64,000 bases of DNA from Siphonodentalium dalli (GCA_032622095.1 CP136068.1:9963729-10027728), one strand, 5' to 3'; positions 1 to 11,773 are shown, counted from the first letter of the stretch. Notes: generated by a model not told the origin, from the sequence alone. Made by a program: numbers and translations.

Positions 1-997
1 ATCCGTGCATACATAATTACATGTTATCAAATACAATATGTTCTTGTTGTTTCGGCTCGAAATGGTAGGGAAATCCAAATTAACCAACACTTTTTTCCTA
101 TAAAGTAGACATATGGTATGATGTGGTAATATTAACACAAACAATATAGGCAAATAAGTTAGAACTTTGCCACAGCGTTCGCCTGATCAAAATCGGTAAT
201 TTCTGGAAAAAGTGACTGTTGGTATCTTTCATCGTCGATTTGACAATAGCCACCACCAATTCCAATATTTTTCACTATCAATTTCGTGAAAAATATATGT
301 CTCTCCTTTAAACTAAATTGCTTTCAACTTGTTCTACCGTGGGTATGGGTACCCGACCACTTTTGGCGTTACTTTGTCTTGCCGGAATTGTTGGCAGCTA
401 TGCATGACAAGACTATTTGTGAAGGTACCCTACCTGAAAATTAGCCTAATTTCAGCGATTGACCGGCAATACACAATTGTTTAAAAGTTAACCAAATCCC
501 CAAACATTTGATAATATGGGGTACATGGTGACATATTGTTTACAACACATTTCCCAATTGATCATAATGGGACCCAACATGACACGTTAGCTGAAAATTG
601 TGTCCGGGGACAATGTTTAAGTGATTAAAGACGTGTTCATGCCTCCATGCCCTCAGTTACAACAACATCACATTTTGTTGATAACAACTATAAATAAATA
701 TGCACCGGCATTGATTTTGTAGGACTGAAATATTTGTTATAAAGAAATTGTGACACAAAATGTAGCTCACATATGATCTCACAAGTATCAAACAAATCAC
801 TACCGTTACCAAAGTGATTGTTTGTGTCCCTCTAAATAATAATAAATATAGAAAATAAATGTTATGTTCAAATGAATCCCCACTAAAGTCTCACCAAGGT
901 GGCAGTTATAAAAAAAACACATAACACACTCAGCACATGCAGATTACCTGAACGACCAAAGCTAGATGTCGCAATAGTAGTCCATTTTTATTTGTAG

Positions 998-1000
<3 letters not shown>
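1..1000. other. upstream region, no gene recognised
   Basis: AT-rich sequence with no long reading frame and no domain I recognise. It lies 5' of the lectin gene and would hold its promoter and any 5' non-coding exon. No convincing TATA box or initiator could be picked out. Confidence 0.4.

Positions 1001-1034
<34 letters not shown>
1001..1034. repeat. (TA)17 microsatellite
   Basis: Seventeen uninterrupted TA dinucleotides end 12 bases before the ATG of the lectin gene. The tract probably varies in length between alleles and sits where the 5' UTR or core promoter should be. Confidence 0.95.
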
Positions 1035-1035
<1 letters not shown>

Positions 1036-1046
1036 GTGCTTAGAAG

Positions 1047-1352
1047 ATGAAGAAAATGGAGATGTTTGTGTCATATATCGTTACATTTGGTTTCACGACC
1101 GTAGCAGCAGCTTCAAAAACAACACTGTTCAAAGAAACAACACACCGAGCTATTAGTGCAGCAGGTCCCGACTTGCTTGACTCTGTGCAGGTGGGCAATT
1201 CCATGAAGTGCGGGCGGAGGTGTTCTTCGTTCGAAACGTGCCTCTCCGCATCTTTCTCCAAGGGAACCGGAGAATGCCGACTATCATCGAGGTGGTACGA
1301 AGACACAGGAGGCAATCTGGAAGAAGACATCGGATCTGACTTCATTCAGAAG
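1047..1352 (+). CDS. lectin gene exon 1 (signal peptide, PAN-like)
   Basis: The ATG at 1047 opens 102 codons with a hydrophobic leader and a C-x3-C-x5-C-x11-C pattern. The exon must end at 1352, at AAG followed by GCAAGT. Reading on gives a stop at 1368, and the only nearby GT (1356) breaks the EGF and lectin frames downstream. This is therefore a GC-AG intron with an otherwise ideal donor. Confidence 0.78.
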
Positions 1353-4300
1353 GCAAGTATGGTCGGATAATAACGAGCATGACGATATTGGTTCAGATTA
1401 GTGAAAATTCGCAAACATCTATTTAAAAAATGTTTCTAGCTCGAGACTCGAATGTTTCGTTATTACTAAATTATAAATAAATACACCAGTGATTGTAATC
1501 GAAGTGTTAGAATATCATAATCAGTTTCATATTTCCATTTTCCAGATGTTCTTCTGTCTGAATGGCGGAACACTGTCCGGACGGACATGCACGTGTGCTC
1601 CGGGACTGACCGGACTTCACTGTCAGAATCCAACAGGTACATGTAATTGAATAATTGTCACACGTGCTCCATACATATCTCGCCACGCATATTCCATACA
1701 TATATCAGTGTGTCTAACTTTAATCTCCATCTCTATACATATCTAAATCTCAGTTCTCCGTCTCCACGGACCCAATATTTCAGAATGGATATTATATCCA
1801 CATTATAACGGTTTGATTATATGCTGTGTGTTCTAACGCACTTATGTAAATATACCCCCTGAAACATCACATATTTGTGGGAGTCCGGTACACTGCTTCA
1901 ATGTTAGATATTCCTACGTGCCAATATTGAAGTCAGGTGAATTCCTAATCTCGTCCATGGCCAATCCAGCTCCGCTCACTATTCAGTTTCTCTCCATGAC
2001 GTCACTCTCACACGGTAAATGCCGAGGACGTTACGCGGTACATGCAGAGGACGTAACGGAGTAGATGCATGGCGCCCGATCTACTGACCCCCGTTACAAG
2101 CTCGTTGCTATATAAACGAAACAGCGGCGCGCTTTTGTCGAAATTTGACAGTCAGTACATTCGCCCTGTATACATGTACATGTAATTTCAGAAATCACAA
2201 AACACCACGCCGTTATATCCCATCAATATCATTGTCTCGATATCAATAAACAAATTTTCTTGACATGAAACCGTGACAGATACATCTCAATGAGAATTTT
2301 TTTTCTCCTTTGTTTCAATTCAACATCAAGTTCGCGGTAATATCAAAACGGCAATTTTAAGTGGTAAACATGAAAACAAAGACATCAGTTACACACAGAA
2401 GCTAATTGTTGTGCATATTTATTTCTATTCGAGGTGGCAATTTTTCATCTTTCTTGGCATTTTAACGATAAGAGCGATGTTAATTGGGGGACTATATGTT
2501 ATCCATCGAATTAAATTTAAAACTAAAAGTCGTGAATTGGCTGTTTTTTCTATGGCTGCAAATGTCATCGATAATTACAAGGCATGCGTGTGTCACAATA
2601 ACGTTTTAAGTTCAAAGAGAATTAGAATGGGGATAACAGTGTGGTGTTTTGTGGTTACGGAAAGGAACAGGGCGAATATACTGTCGCCCATTAACTAAAT
2701 TTGCCACAGTATATTCGCCCTGTACGTTTGGTACTCTGGTGTTGGTATTGTTAGTAATCTGGAAGACCTATCTAGGTACTCTGGAGTACCAACTATCCAG
2801 GTACTATCTGGATTACCTGTCCGTGAACTCTGGAGTACATGTCCGGGTACTCTAGAGTGCCAAATATCTAGATGCTTTGTGGATAACCTGCCCAGGTACT
2901 GTACCAAGCCCTCGAATTTAGGAAAGGTGTCCGACGGCAAATTTAACGATGTGGCATGTTAGATTCCAAATGATGCCACGGCGTTTAAACGTCGAACAAA
3001 GTAGAAACCCGAATCGAGGTTCTTCGAGGTCATGCTGTCAGTAACATGGACTCCCTTGCACAATGCAAAATGAAATAATCCGAATTATTACCACTTTAGA
3101 GGGCGTTCTATAGTAGATTAGCAGTATTTTACCCGTACGATAAGATTCCATAATTTTGAGTCGAAGCTGACCGGAATCGGACGGCGGGCGTTAATGAAGC
3201 TTTGTTTCCGTTAACGCCCGCCGGCTGGTTCCGGTTAAGTCACCGATCACGTGATCACACGAATACGGAGTGGTAATAATAGTAATAACACGATTTTGTC
3301 TGGCGTAATGGTATATTAACGGCCCTCCGTGAATGATTGACAACCCTTGGGCATATTTGCTGTTTCATTTAATACCTCAATTTGAGAATTTCCCTGTTCT
3401 GTTTCATCCACATAGAGTAAAATTTGTCTGAATGTCTGAAATATTCGGCCAAATTTTTAAATTTGTGTGTATATAATTAAAGTAAATCGCTATAAATCGC
3501 AAAGATGTTTGCCACTTATCGCAAAGGTTTGCGATTTATCGCAAATGTTTACCATTTATAACAAAGGTTTGGGATTAATCGGAATGCGACCAAAGTCGCA
3601 ACAATATGTGTGATAAATCGGAAACCTATTTGCGATCAATCGGAAACCTCTTTGCGATAAATCGCAAACTACTTTTCGATTTATCGCAAAGATTTGCGAT
3701 TTATTACAAAGGTTTGCGAATAATCGAAATAGTTGATGATGTATCGCAGAAATAATTCTATGTGTTGGCACCAATGGGTTTCAACCATATAACATTATAC
3801 ATCGTTCATCTTATACAGGTTTGGGATAACCACCTATCGATCTTACACGACCCGCATGCGTATGGGATAAGGGGAGCAAACATTATTGATAAATCACAAA
3901 ACAGCTTAGCGATAAATCGCAAACACATTTGCGATAAATCGCAACTACTTGGCGATTATACTTTGAGATTTATCGTAAAGAAGTTTGAGATTTATCGCAA
4001 ATGTTTACGATTTATCGTAAAGTACACTGCAATTTTTCGAAATAGTTTGTGATTTATCGCAGATATATTTGTATGCGTTGGCACTAATGGGCTTCCGCGT
4101 AAATATTATAAATCAGACATCTTTATCTGGTGCGGGTCAGGATATCGCTGACCAGTTCACGTAGAGTAAAATTTGCCTGAATGTCTGAAATAATCGGCCA
4201 AATTTGATCATTATATATAAATCAGACATCTTAGACAGGTCAGGGTGAACCACCTATCGATATATAATAGCCCGGTCAGGCTAAAAATAGACCGATCGGT

Positions 4301-7300
4301 CTTTCACATTCCGGATTGCATACAGGATACGGGGAGCAAACCTTCCTGATCAAACACACAAACAACTTTGCGATAAATCACAAACATCTTGGGGATTGCA
4401 AAAAACATCTTTACGATTAATCGCAACCTGAACATATTCAAAATAAACATATACAAATATTCAAACGAACAGAATTTCAATAGTCAAGACATTTAGAGTT
4501 CCCTCTCCTACCACATTGAGCAATGTGTCAGGAAGACTGACCGGTATATTATTGATCCGATTTGTGGTTCTCTCAGACTTTTCGTTATGGCCATCATACA
4601 AATCGCGTAAATATTATCCAATTGTCAAGTTCGTACCTGAGTTATGTAAACAAAGCCAAATTATGTCACATAACCTGTACGTAAATAGTGTGTGGTAAGC
4701 CAAATACTCAAAACCTGGAAGACCCCACTAATGAAATTTTGTTAAAAGTGACACTATGTTAGCGCTCACTCATCCTCGGACAATTTACGGCTCGCTGAAC
4801 ATAACAAGCGGGATAACTCTCATTTTGAGATTGTCCGAAATTATCATCACGGTTTGTTCTAAAAATAGTGTCCAAAACATGTCCCAATTGATATTCGCAT
4901 AATAATAGGGTAATAACGTACTACGTTTTTCGAAAACTTACTTATTCCAAGCCGAAAATGACATATGTTCAACTACATGGAGTGGCACACACATTAATTT
5001 GTACATATACATGTCTTCAAAATCAAAACATCTATTGAGTATAGGAATTGTAATGATCATGCTGATGCTGTTGATGATGATGATGATAATGATAGTAATG
5101 ATGAATATTATGATGATGATATTTTAACTGTGACTATTTATTATATAGAGGATCTGAATCAGTAAACCACCTGTACCTTAAATATCGGTATGTAGTGGAG
5201 CAACCAAGCCTAGAATTATAAAAACAACCACTAAATTATTTTCAACAATAATCAATTAGGATTGTATCAAATACATTAACTATATTGGTTTCATCTCGTG
5301 TTGCAAATCGATATGATTGTATAACTAAACTTCAAGACTGAGTGTGTTGAAGTGTGGGGGGTTGCCGTTTATGATGTTTTGTGCTTTTATTCAAAACAGT
5401 TTAGCTTATGAACGAAAAGGGCAATATGCGTTCTTACATAAATATAAATCTTACCTAAACAAAAGGTTTTCATCCATGACTGCACACCTCCGAGTCTCTA
5501 ATCTGAGGAACATCAGCCCACATATTCACATACTGCATACTTGATGTCTTGCAATGTGGTGTGACTAATTATTGCCCGAGCAAGCCTGGATATTTCCGGG
5601 CAAGCCCAGGCAGGCCCGGGCGGCCACATGGGCACATGGGCAGTATAATATGGTGTCTTATGGTAGTAGGATACTCACAAAGGTTGTGAAAATGACTTGT
5701 TGTGTCATCCGCCGGTGTGTATATTAACCCTCTAAATTCCTACTGACTAAAAGAACCCGGGAGATCCCGGGCATACACATAGACCAGATCACAATGGCGT
5801 ACTTACCATGTTCGTGGGTTAAGCGTGTTGACTGTCCTGGAGCCCTAAAATCCAGACATACTAGCGATAATGTATTGAAGTCCGTGTTGACCTACTTTTG
5901 CCCAATTTCAACTGTTTGGGGTGGTTTTCCATCAACAGAGGTCATACTGTCTACTACTATCCTTCAAATATTGTGGAGAGACATCTCTGTATAATGTCCC
6001 GAAACCTCGATGTAAAAATGACAATTTATATGAAATTACGACACATATGTAGGGACTCGTGCTGAACTCGTGCTCAAGAAATCCGGCTGCGTGGAGTCAC
6101 ATTTTAATTACGACTGATGTGGTGACCACAATGACATACTTACCATGTTCGTGGTTTATGCAATGGTTACACATGTTATTGGGCCAGAGTAGGCATGTAA
6201 TTATGGCCCTCTCAGTTCATTTTCAGAGTTCTGCTCATTTCCGTTCAAAAACATGGCTAGAAGTTTTGGGCAAAATTACATCCTGCATCATTTAAAATGG
6301 AATTGTCATGCCCGATAAGGTACAGGGACAATCAGAATAGAACATTTAGTTGCCAGTTGATTAAGTGGCATATTTAATAACAAAGTGAGTCACCATTTGC
6401 TACATTTACAGAAGAGTAGATAATAATGTTCGGGATATATGTGAAAATATCAACTTATCTATCATATTGTGTGGACATTTTGCAAGCCAACTTGAGTATT
6501 TTTTTCTAAAAACATCTCAATGTCATGCATTTAAGATAGATCAAATCAATAAATACCAAAGATAGTTCCAAATATTCCAAGCCTGATAAGTGAGAATTTT
6601 GAGAGAACATTCCAATATTTTGGTAATGTAATCGTAGCACTTAACCAAGGTGCATCATAAATGTTATTATTCAATGTATTTACGACAAAATATCCAATTT
6701 TATGCATCAACCACAACTTTTACAAACGATTTTATGGCACACTGGGACCATATTTACCATTTTCCATATTTTGACAGCCAATTTTAGCCAAAGTGACAAT
6801 TTTTATTCCATTGGTTTAATATAGTCACAAGTAATGGTATGCATCACTTACATTCGATTTTTTAAGGATTTGAAATGATGGAACCCCAAGAATGACATAT
6901 TTCATTGCTACAATGATAAGTTAACATGAACATCAGAAAATAAAGTCAGATTGTCAACCAGTTCAAAGCTGAAACTGATTTAGAATATATTAGTGAAAAA
7001 TGTCAAATTTTCCACCTACGGCTGCCATTTTGAGGGCCATCTTGGACGGTTGCTCCAATTTTGGCCTAAACATGCATCATTATCTCTCGCAGAGTCATAT
7101 TTAATGTAAATGCCTAATTTTGTATTGCATATTTCATGGTAAAAATAATTGCGACATTTAGTAAATTATATAATTATGAAACGCTCTTTAAATTCGGAAA
7201 ATCCATTAAAAGAGGGGTTAAAGTGAAATTTCAGCGTGGTTCCATACCTAATATCAATTAGTATGTTAATATGTACATATGTTCAAAAATTCATACTTTA

Positions 7301-10030
7301 GTCATTAAGTGAACAATTTTGTTACTAATCTATTCCACTATTTAGCCAATATCGGAATTTAAAGGGTTAATAAAACCGGCGGTGGATGACACAGCAAATA
7401 AACGTCCACATTCTATACATGTACTTAGTATGTACCCCACTACCATAATGCATCCACGGGCCCATTGGCTGCCCGGGCTTGCCCGGGATATCTTGTGTTA
7501 TTATTGTGCATATCGTCATTTAATGGGTTAATGAAGCAGGCCATGAACGAGATGGCGAGTCAATCTTCACATTATACCTTTAGTAAGTGCCTCGCTGCCA
7601 TTAGACATCAATATATAGTCTGATCGGGTCACTGTGTGTCAGGACTCTCCCGGGTTCTTTTAGTCAATATCGGCATTTAAAGTGTTAATAAACCCGCCGG
7701 TCAATTTTCATAATATATGCGTATTTTGTATCCTACTACCATAAGCCATCATATTACACTATCTGCGGGCACATGGATATGTTTAGATTTCGAAGACATG
7801 TATATATACTGTCTGTGAGTAAGCCCGGGCGGTAATTAGTCACACCTTTGCAATGCACTTGCCCAGCGGCTGTAGATAATTTTCTTATCATCCAGGAAGA
7901 TAACTAGACGGCTGCTATCCGTTTGAAATGAGGACACACCAACGCGTCGTTGATGCAAACAATTGCACCTTTCTATGGCGGTTCCAAAACATATTGGAAG
8001 TGGCTTTCCATTGATATGTGTTATATAATTTCAGAGCAGCAGGAGCAAACAACAGAGATCACAACGACCACAACGATGTCCCATACCACATCAGGTATGA
8101 TAACATAATTATGATCATATCGTTGCCAATTAAAACATACAATTGTCACAACCAACTAGTTATATAAACACCAAAAAAGACGACCTTGACAATAAATGCA
8201 GGCATATATATGTGGATAGACATACATAATCACATGGACTTGTAATGACTTAATAACGAGTATTGAATTCATAAATACAATTTACAATCCACATACATAT
8301 ACATACGTTATATCCATCTGTCTTATACACGAATGGTCACGTACGCGTAATAATAAACTTGACATGATATATTGTCTGTGGTTACAACCAATAACACAAT
8401 CATATAGTCATAGGGCTTCTATGATAGGTCAACCTAGCCTATTATCTAACACAGTGAATGGGATATGACTGTTGAACGATGACGTAACAAATATGAATAC
8501 ACAGTATCAAAAGTAATGTTCATGTAATATATATATATCTCAAGCTATCTGTTTTACTGTCAAGTCATATGTGCCAGTTCTTCTGGATACGAACTACGAA
8601 CACTCGCTGGGATGAGTTATCTACTGAGGTTCGGGGATTCTGCTGTGATCGGTGATAACGCCCAGATGTGTTGCGAGGACGACGGAGCTCATCTCATAAC
8701 CATTGAGAGTCAGGTGATGCTGGATGATGTGGCTACACTGCTAACGACGCTAGGATACGGAAATGGTTAGTATTATACACATACACTAGCGGTGATGACG
8801 ATAATGATAACTGTATATACGGCACACTATAACGATAATTGCAACACTGATAATATGGCAATAACATGTTTTGAAGTGCATCAGAGTTGATTATCGCCCC
8901 ACCAGTAATGATTAATAACCGACATATTGTTACTGGCCCGATCCGTGGTGGCCATTAATCATATGAAGGACTGTTATCATAACATTCGGGGCGTAATGAA
9001 GCCATAGTGACCGACATGACCATATCACTACTGGTATTACTACACGCTACTATCAACCAAATTGGAAACCAGACGATGATACGATTACAAATGTGTCACT
9101 GACGTAGTAAAATGTTATTGACGTTATAACAACCAAGCAACAACTTAAACAATCGGCCATCAACTTGGAATGTCAGTTGTATGGGTACTCAGTTTGATTT
9201 TCAGTACTATATTTGTTTTCTAATTAAAAAGTTGCTGCACCGAAGTATTTTTACGACACCAAGGTGACGGTGGTGGAAAGTTATTGGAAAACAATATTTT
9301 ATTACCGGCCCTCCACTTTAGAGGGTCTTGACCATCGAACTAGTAAAAGTGTTTTATAAGAAAGAAACGCCATGTATAGTGGGGATACTAATGATTATGG
9401 TGATCATCAGGACACCGACGATAATAGTGACTATTTTTATAATAAGAACGCAGACGTATAACACAAATGACGCCAACGATAAAACACAACAATATGATAT
9501 CACCGTAATGTAGAAAGTTAAATTTACTGCCGGAAGATGTGAATATGTTAAATTTAATAACAGCGTTTGACTGTTTGTTTGTTTGTTTGTTGACTACTCT
9601 GCTGTACACTTTACCAAGTGTTGCAGGGCGGTTACTATTCAACATTACACTGTTGTCTTCCCATTGAAAATACATGATACCACTGTATTAATTAATTGTC
9701 TTCCCATTGAAAATACATGATACCACTGTATTAAGTAATTGGTTCCTGTCACCACAGAAGGTCGAATTACAAATTCACCATAAGCTAGTATACTGCAAAC
9801 GCGTGTAATTAGATGTTATTGTTCCAATTGCAGCTGCTATGTGGATCGACGGGAGATATGTTATTGGGGACGACACATGGTTATCGTGGAGTGGTACCGT
9901 CCTCCCATTCATCGCGTGGGGTAGTGGTCAACCCAATGGTGGTTCACAGGACTGTGTGTACATGATGAATTCCAAGTTCCAAGATGCATATTGTGCAGTC
10001 AACGCTCGCGTGTTCATGTGTCAGAAGTGA
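1047..10030 (+). CDS. secreted PAN-like/EGF-like/C-type lectin protein, five exons
   Basis: Five exons (1047-1352, 1546-1636, 8035-8094, 8565-8765, 9834-10030) join in one frame to 855 nt, 284 residues plus stop; intron phases are 0,1,1,1. Residues 1-23 are a signal-peptide-like hydrophobic segment ending AAAS. C55, C59, C65 and C77 form a PAN/apple-like cluster. C106-C128 is an EGF-like half with NGG and four cysteines. A Thr-rich linker covers about 133-152. A C-type lectin domain covers 153-284, with GAHL after a CC pair and a C-terminal F-x-C-Q-K. The sugar-site position reads QPN (252-254), between the EPN and QPD classes, so specificity is not predicted. Known role of the family: Ca2+-dependent carbohydrate binding outside the cell, often in innate immunity. 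The first intron uses a GC donor. Splice sites are read by eye, but frame and domain continuity across all junctions is strong support. Confidence 0.82.
1546..1636 (+). CDS. lectin gene exon 2 (EGF-like)
   Basis: Follows a TTTTCCAG acceptor and ends before GTACAT. It encodes FCLNGG, then C-T-C, then GLTG-x-x-C, a typical C-terminal half of an EGF module. It keeps four of the six usual cysteines, so either it is a half module or the first cysteines come from exon 1. It ends in phase 1. Confidence 0.78.
2668..2722. repeat. 17-bp perfect inverted repeat (hairpin) in intron 2
   Basis: Arms 2668-2684 and 2706-2722 are exact reverse complements (CAGGGCGAATATACTGT) with a 21-base loop. A partial copy of the right arm occurs near 2158. 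Possibly the remnant of a small TIR element. Confidence 0.85.
2726..2905. repeat. degenerate tandem repeat, about 60-bp unit
   Basis: Repeated GGTACTCTGGAGT-like cores at about 2728, 2775 and 2848, with intervening CCAGGTACT and TATCTAG variants, indicate an old diverged minisatellite of roughly three units. Confidence 0.55.
3406..4440. repeat. satellite-like block of quasi-palindromic TTTGCGATTTATCGCAAA units
   Basis: About 12 units spaced about 23 bp apart lie at 3487-3740, about nine at 3885-4070 and three at 4365-4430. Each is a variant of a near-palindrome (TTTGCGATTTATCGCAAA, or the GATAAATC form). The flanks are also duplicated: a segment with GAATGTCTGAAATA-TCGGCCAAATTT is at 3406 and 4157, and one with CCACCTATCGAT is at 3830 and 4250. 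The whole block therefore arose by repeated segmental duplication inside intron 2. Confidence 0.85.
4441..5548. other. intron 2 sequence, nothing recognised apart from a microsatellite
   Basis: No coding signal. An imperfect GAT/GATGAT-type trinucleotide microsatellite lies at 5059-5121. A 66-codon open frame near 5344 has no recognisable domain. Confidence 0.45.
5549..7853. mobile_element. element with imperfect terminal inverted repeats, about 2.3 kb
   Basis: The left end (5549-5580) and the reverse complement of the right end (7823-7853) share TTGCAA-GGTGTGACTAATTA-GCCCG. A second inverted block (5706-5770, with CCGCCGG and AAAAGAACCCGGGAGA) recurs inverted at 7654-7710 and partly at 7350-7400, so the right side carries two copies. 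GC-rich CCCGGGC tracts stand out from the AT-rich surroundings. A 40-base segment around ACTTACCATGTTCGTGG is duplicated directly at 5803 and 6137. No transposase frame was found, so it is probably non-autonomous. Target-site duplications are not clear. Confidence 0.6.
8035..8094 (+). CDS. lectin gene exon 3 (Thr-rich linker)
   Basis: A 60-nt exon between an AATTTCAG acceptor and a GTATGA donor. It enters and leaves in phase 1 and encodes a Gln/Glu/Thr-rich spacer (E-Q-Q-E-Q-T-T-E-I then five Thr). A short low-complexity, probably O-glycosylated hinge between the EGF-like and lectin domains fits. Confidence 0.72.
8565..8765 (+). CDS. lectin gene exon 4 (C-type lectin domain, first half)
   Basis: The acceptor is ACTGTCAAG before 8565; the phase-1 codon completes to Val and reads V-I-C-A-S-S-S-G-Y. 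It contains the first domain cysteine (C155), a Y-L-L-R-F segment in place of the usual S-Y-Y-F, then CC-E-D-D-G-A-H-L-I-T-I-E-S, the hallmark of a C-type lectin alpha-2 region. The donor is G|GTTAGT at 8766. Other acceptors nearby give stops in frame. Confidence 0.82.
8766..9833. other. intron 4 with a 43-bp tandem duplication
   Basis: No exon recognised. A 43-bp unit containing TTGTCTTCCCATTGAAAATA is repeated head to tail at 9653-9695 and 9696-9738, and a short (TTTG)n tract lies near 9572. The duplication is almost identical between copies, so it is recent. Confidence 0.7.
9834..10030 (+). CDS. lectin gene exon 5 (C-type lectin domain, second half, stop)
   Basis: Follows CCAATTGCAG. It encodes A-A-M-W-I-D-G, W-L-S-W-S-G, F-I-A-W-G-S-G-Q-P-N-G-G-S-Q-D-C and finishes with V-F-M-C-Q-K and TGA. 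These correspond to the WIGL-type strand, the long-loop region and the final disulphide cysteines of a C-type lectin domain. Confidence 0.85.
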
Positions 10031-10183
10031 GTCTAACAATCCATGACATCCGTGGCTGGTACCAGCATGATACTGAGTTGTACCCAGATATGTGCATCTT
10101 TTCATAATGAAATTCTGTATCACTCGCACTTGTAGTTCTAAATTAAAACCTGCAACCAAGGCCATGCGTGCCTTTAAACGGTG

Positions 10184-10307
10184 TTATCATTCGAATTGTG
10201 TCAGAGCACGCGAATTGTTCTCTACCAGAATAAAACTCGTCTCCGACTCGATTGATTCTGATAAAGAACAATTCTTGTGCTCTAACCATTACTTATCATT
10301 CGAATTG
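10184..10307. mobile_element. mini palindromic insertion with 15-bp direct repeats
   Basis: Direct repeats TTATCATTCGAATTG at 10184-10198 and 10293-10307 flank a 94-bp segment. Its 19-bp arms (10203-10221 and 10265-10283) are inverted repeats with 17 of 19 matches. The insertion carries AATAAA at 10229-10234, about 200 bases after the lectin stop codon. The right direct repeat runs into the acceptor AG of the duplicated last exon. It looks like a very small non-autonomous element with its target-site duplication. Confidence 0.75.
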
Positions 10308-10310
10308 GAG

Positions 10311-10573
10311 CTGAGATGTGGATCGACGTGAGAGATGTTAATGGGGACGACACATTGTTATCGTGGACTGGTTCTGTACTCCCATTCATCGCGTGGTCGG
10401 GTGCAGAACCAAGTGGTGGTTCACAGGAATGCGCGATTGTGTTATATTATATTGCTTACAATGAGTACAGGTTCGGGGATGCCGGGTGTTTCAACATCCA
10501 GGCGAGTTTTACATGTGTCAGAAGTGAATCAAGCACCGATATGGCTGGTGCATGGTGCCGAAATGAACCATGA
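10311..10573 (+). CDS. duplicated last exon of the lectin gene (exon 5b), possibly decayed
   Basis: A diverged copy of exon 5: E-M-W-I-D-V-R-D-V-N-G-D-D-T, then L-S-W-T-G, F-I-A-W and EPS at the sugar-site position where exon 5 has QPN. It keeps phase 1 and the CT that follows the AG, but the acceptor is GAG rather than CAG. Near the end the F-x-C motif is kept; extra bases then shift the frame, so the tail runs 17 residues beyond the equivalent end to TGA at 10571. It could be an alternative or mutually exclusive last exon, or a relic. There are no internal stops, which argues against great age. Confidence 0.6.
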
Positions 10574-11773
10574 TATGTTCACAGTTTGGTACGGATTATC
10601 AGTACCATAACACATGCAGTTTGTGTTACAAGGAATTATCTAATTGAAATGAGTATCACAACATTTTGTTTGCAATTATATCATTTCTTTTCACATCAAT
10701 TAGAACATCTATTCAGTAGCATTGTTATCGTTGGTAATATATGTGTGGTCACGTGTTATTATAACAAATATCTCAGAAGAAGCAGTAACCCTACGAAATG
10801 TTGCTTCGAAACTGGAAGAAATGTCATTATTTTCAATTATTTGAGTCGCCACAGAATACTCGCTTCTTGTATTAATGGGTGGCTTTAATCCGGAACAACC
10901 AAATCAGCACAAAATATACAATTATATAAGTGGGATTTGAAGTAAAATTGAACATTCATGTTTGCCATTCATGCGTATGGTTTTATAATAATGGCGGCGA
11001 TACGGTACACCCATAAATGTCCAGATGATTGTAAGCTACGATTGCAGCCTACTTTTTCATCGACTTCGATGACTCGTTTTAATTCATCAAATGTTCGTTA
11101 CAATCCACCAGCAGCAGACTCGTCAATAACTGTCACCAGCTTATTAACTGCCATCTGAATAGCTACTTTGTACGCGATCGTTTTCCGTAAGATAATGGAT
11201 CAATAAACAATTAATCTGATAACGTATAAATCTGCATTCACATTTAAATAATAGTGGCACCTGCGATAGGCAATGGATACGGGTAAGCGATCACGACGTA
11301 TACGTTTATGCCAACACATAGTTTTGTATCGAGCGCATATGATCCAACGTGCCCCAAGAATATGACTTAAGTGACTCAAATATTTACAATGCATTTGGGG
11401 TGTTATTATATTGACTATTAGTCATATTACAATGTCGCGTGTGATTTAAAAGTATGACCATACAAGCGAAAGACAACCATTCCCATAAATGCCAAAGACT
11501 CAAAACAACTGATTTGTATAAATTTAAATATAAATTCACGGTTACAAACCTCAGGTTACAACAGCGACATAACCTGTATATTTGAAATCCATATACAATT
11601 CAATATCAAACAAAATGGTGTCTCTCTTGCAGGACCGCTTGTTCCAAATGTTATTTTATACACTAGAATGTAAATGAAAAGTTAATTAGGTTTCATAAAA
11701 AATTGGCCTGGAGCCCGAATACATGTTTAATAGTTAGATTGTCTTTACTGGTCTATGTTGTGCTGACATCATT
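10574..11773. other. 3' flank of lectin locus, no further gene recognised
   Basis: Contains a 100-codon open frame at 10586-10888 with no recognisable domain and a possible polyadenylation signal AATAAA at 11202. This could be the 3' UTR of an isoform ending in exon 5b. Confidence 0.35.

Noticed and set aside
1040-1345. 101-codon open frame on the - strand opposite lectin exon 1
   Set aside because: It overlaps the lectin exon antisense and has no domain; the + strand has signal peptide, cysteine pattern and splice continuity.
3480-4070. CRISPR array
   Set aside because: Units are about 18 bases and vary, spacers are a few bases, and the DNA is eukaryotic.
10586-10888. 100-codon + strand frame after exon 5b
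   Set aside because: No recognisable domain, no splice or start context, and it lies where a 3' UTR would be.
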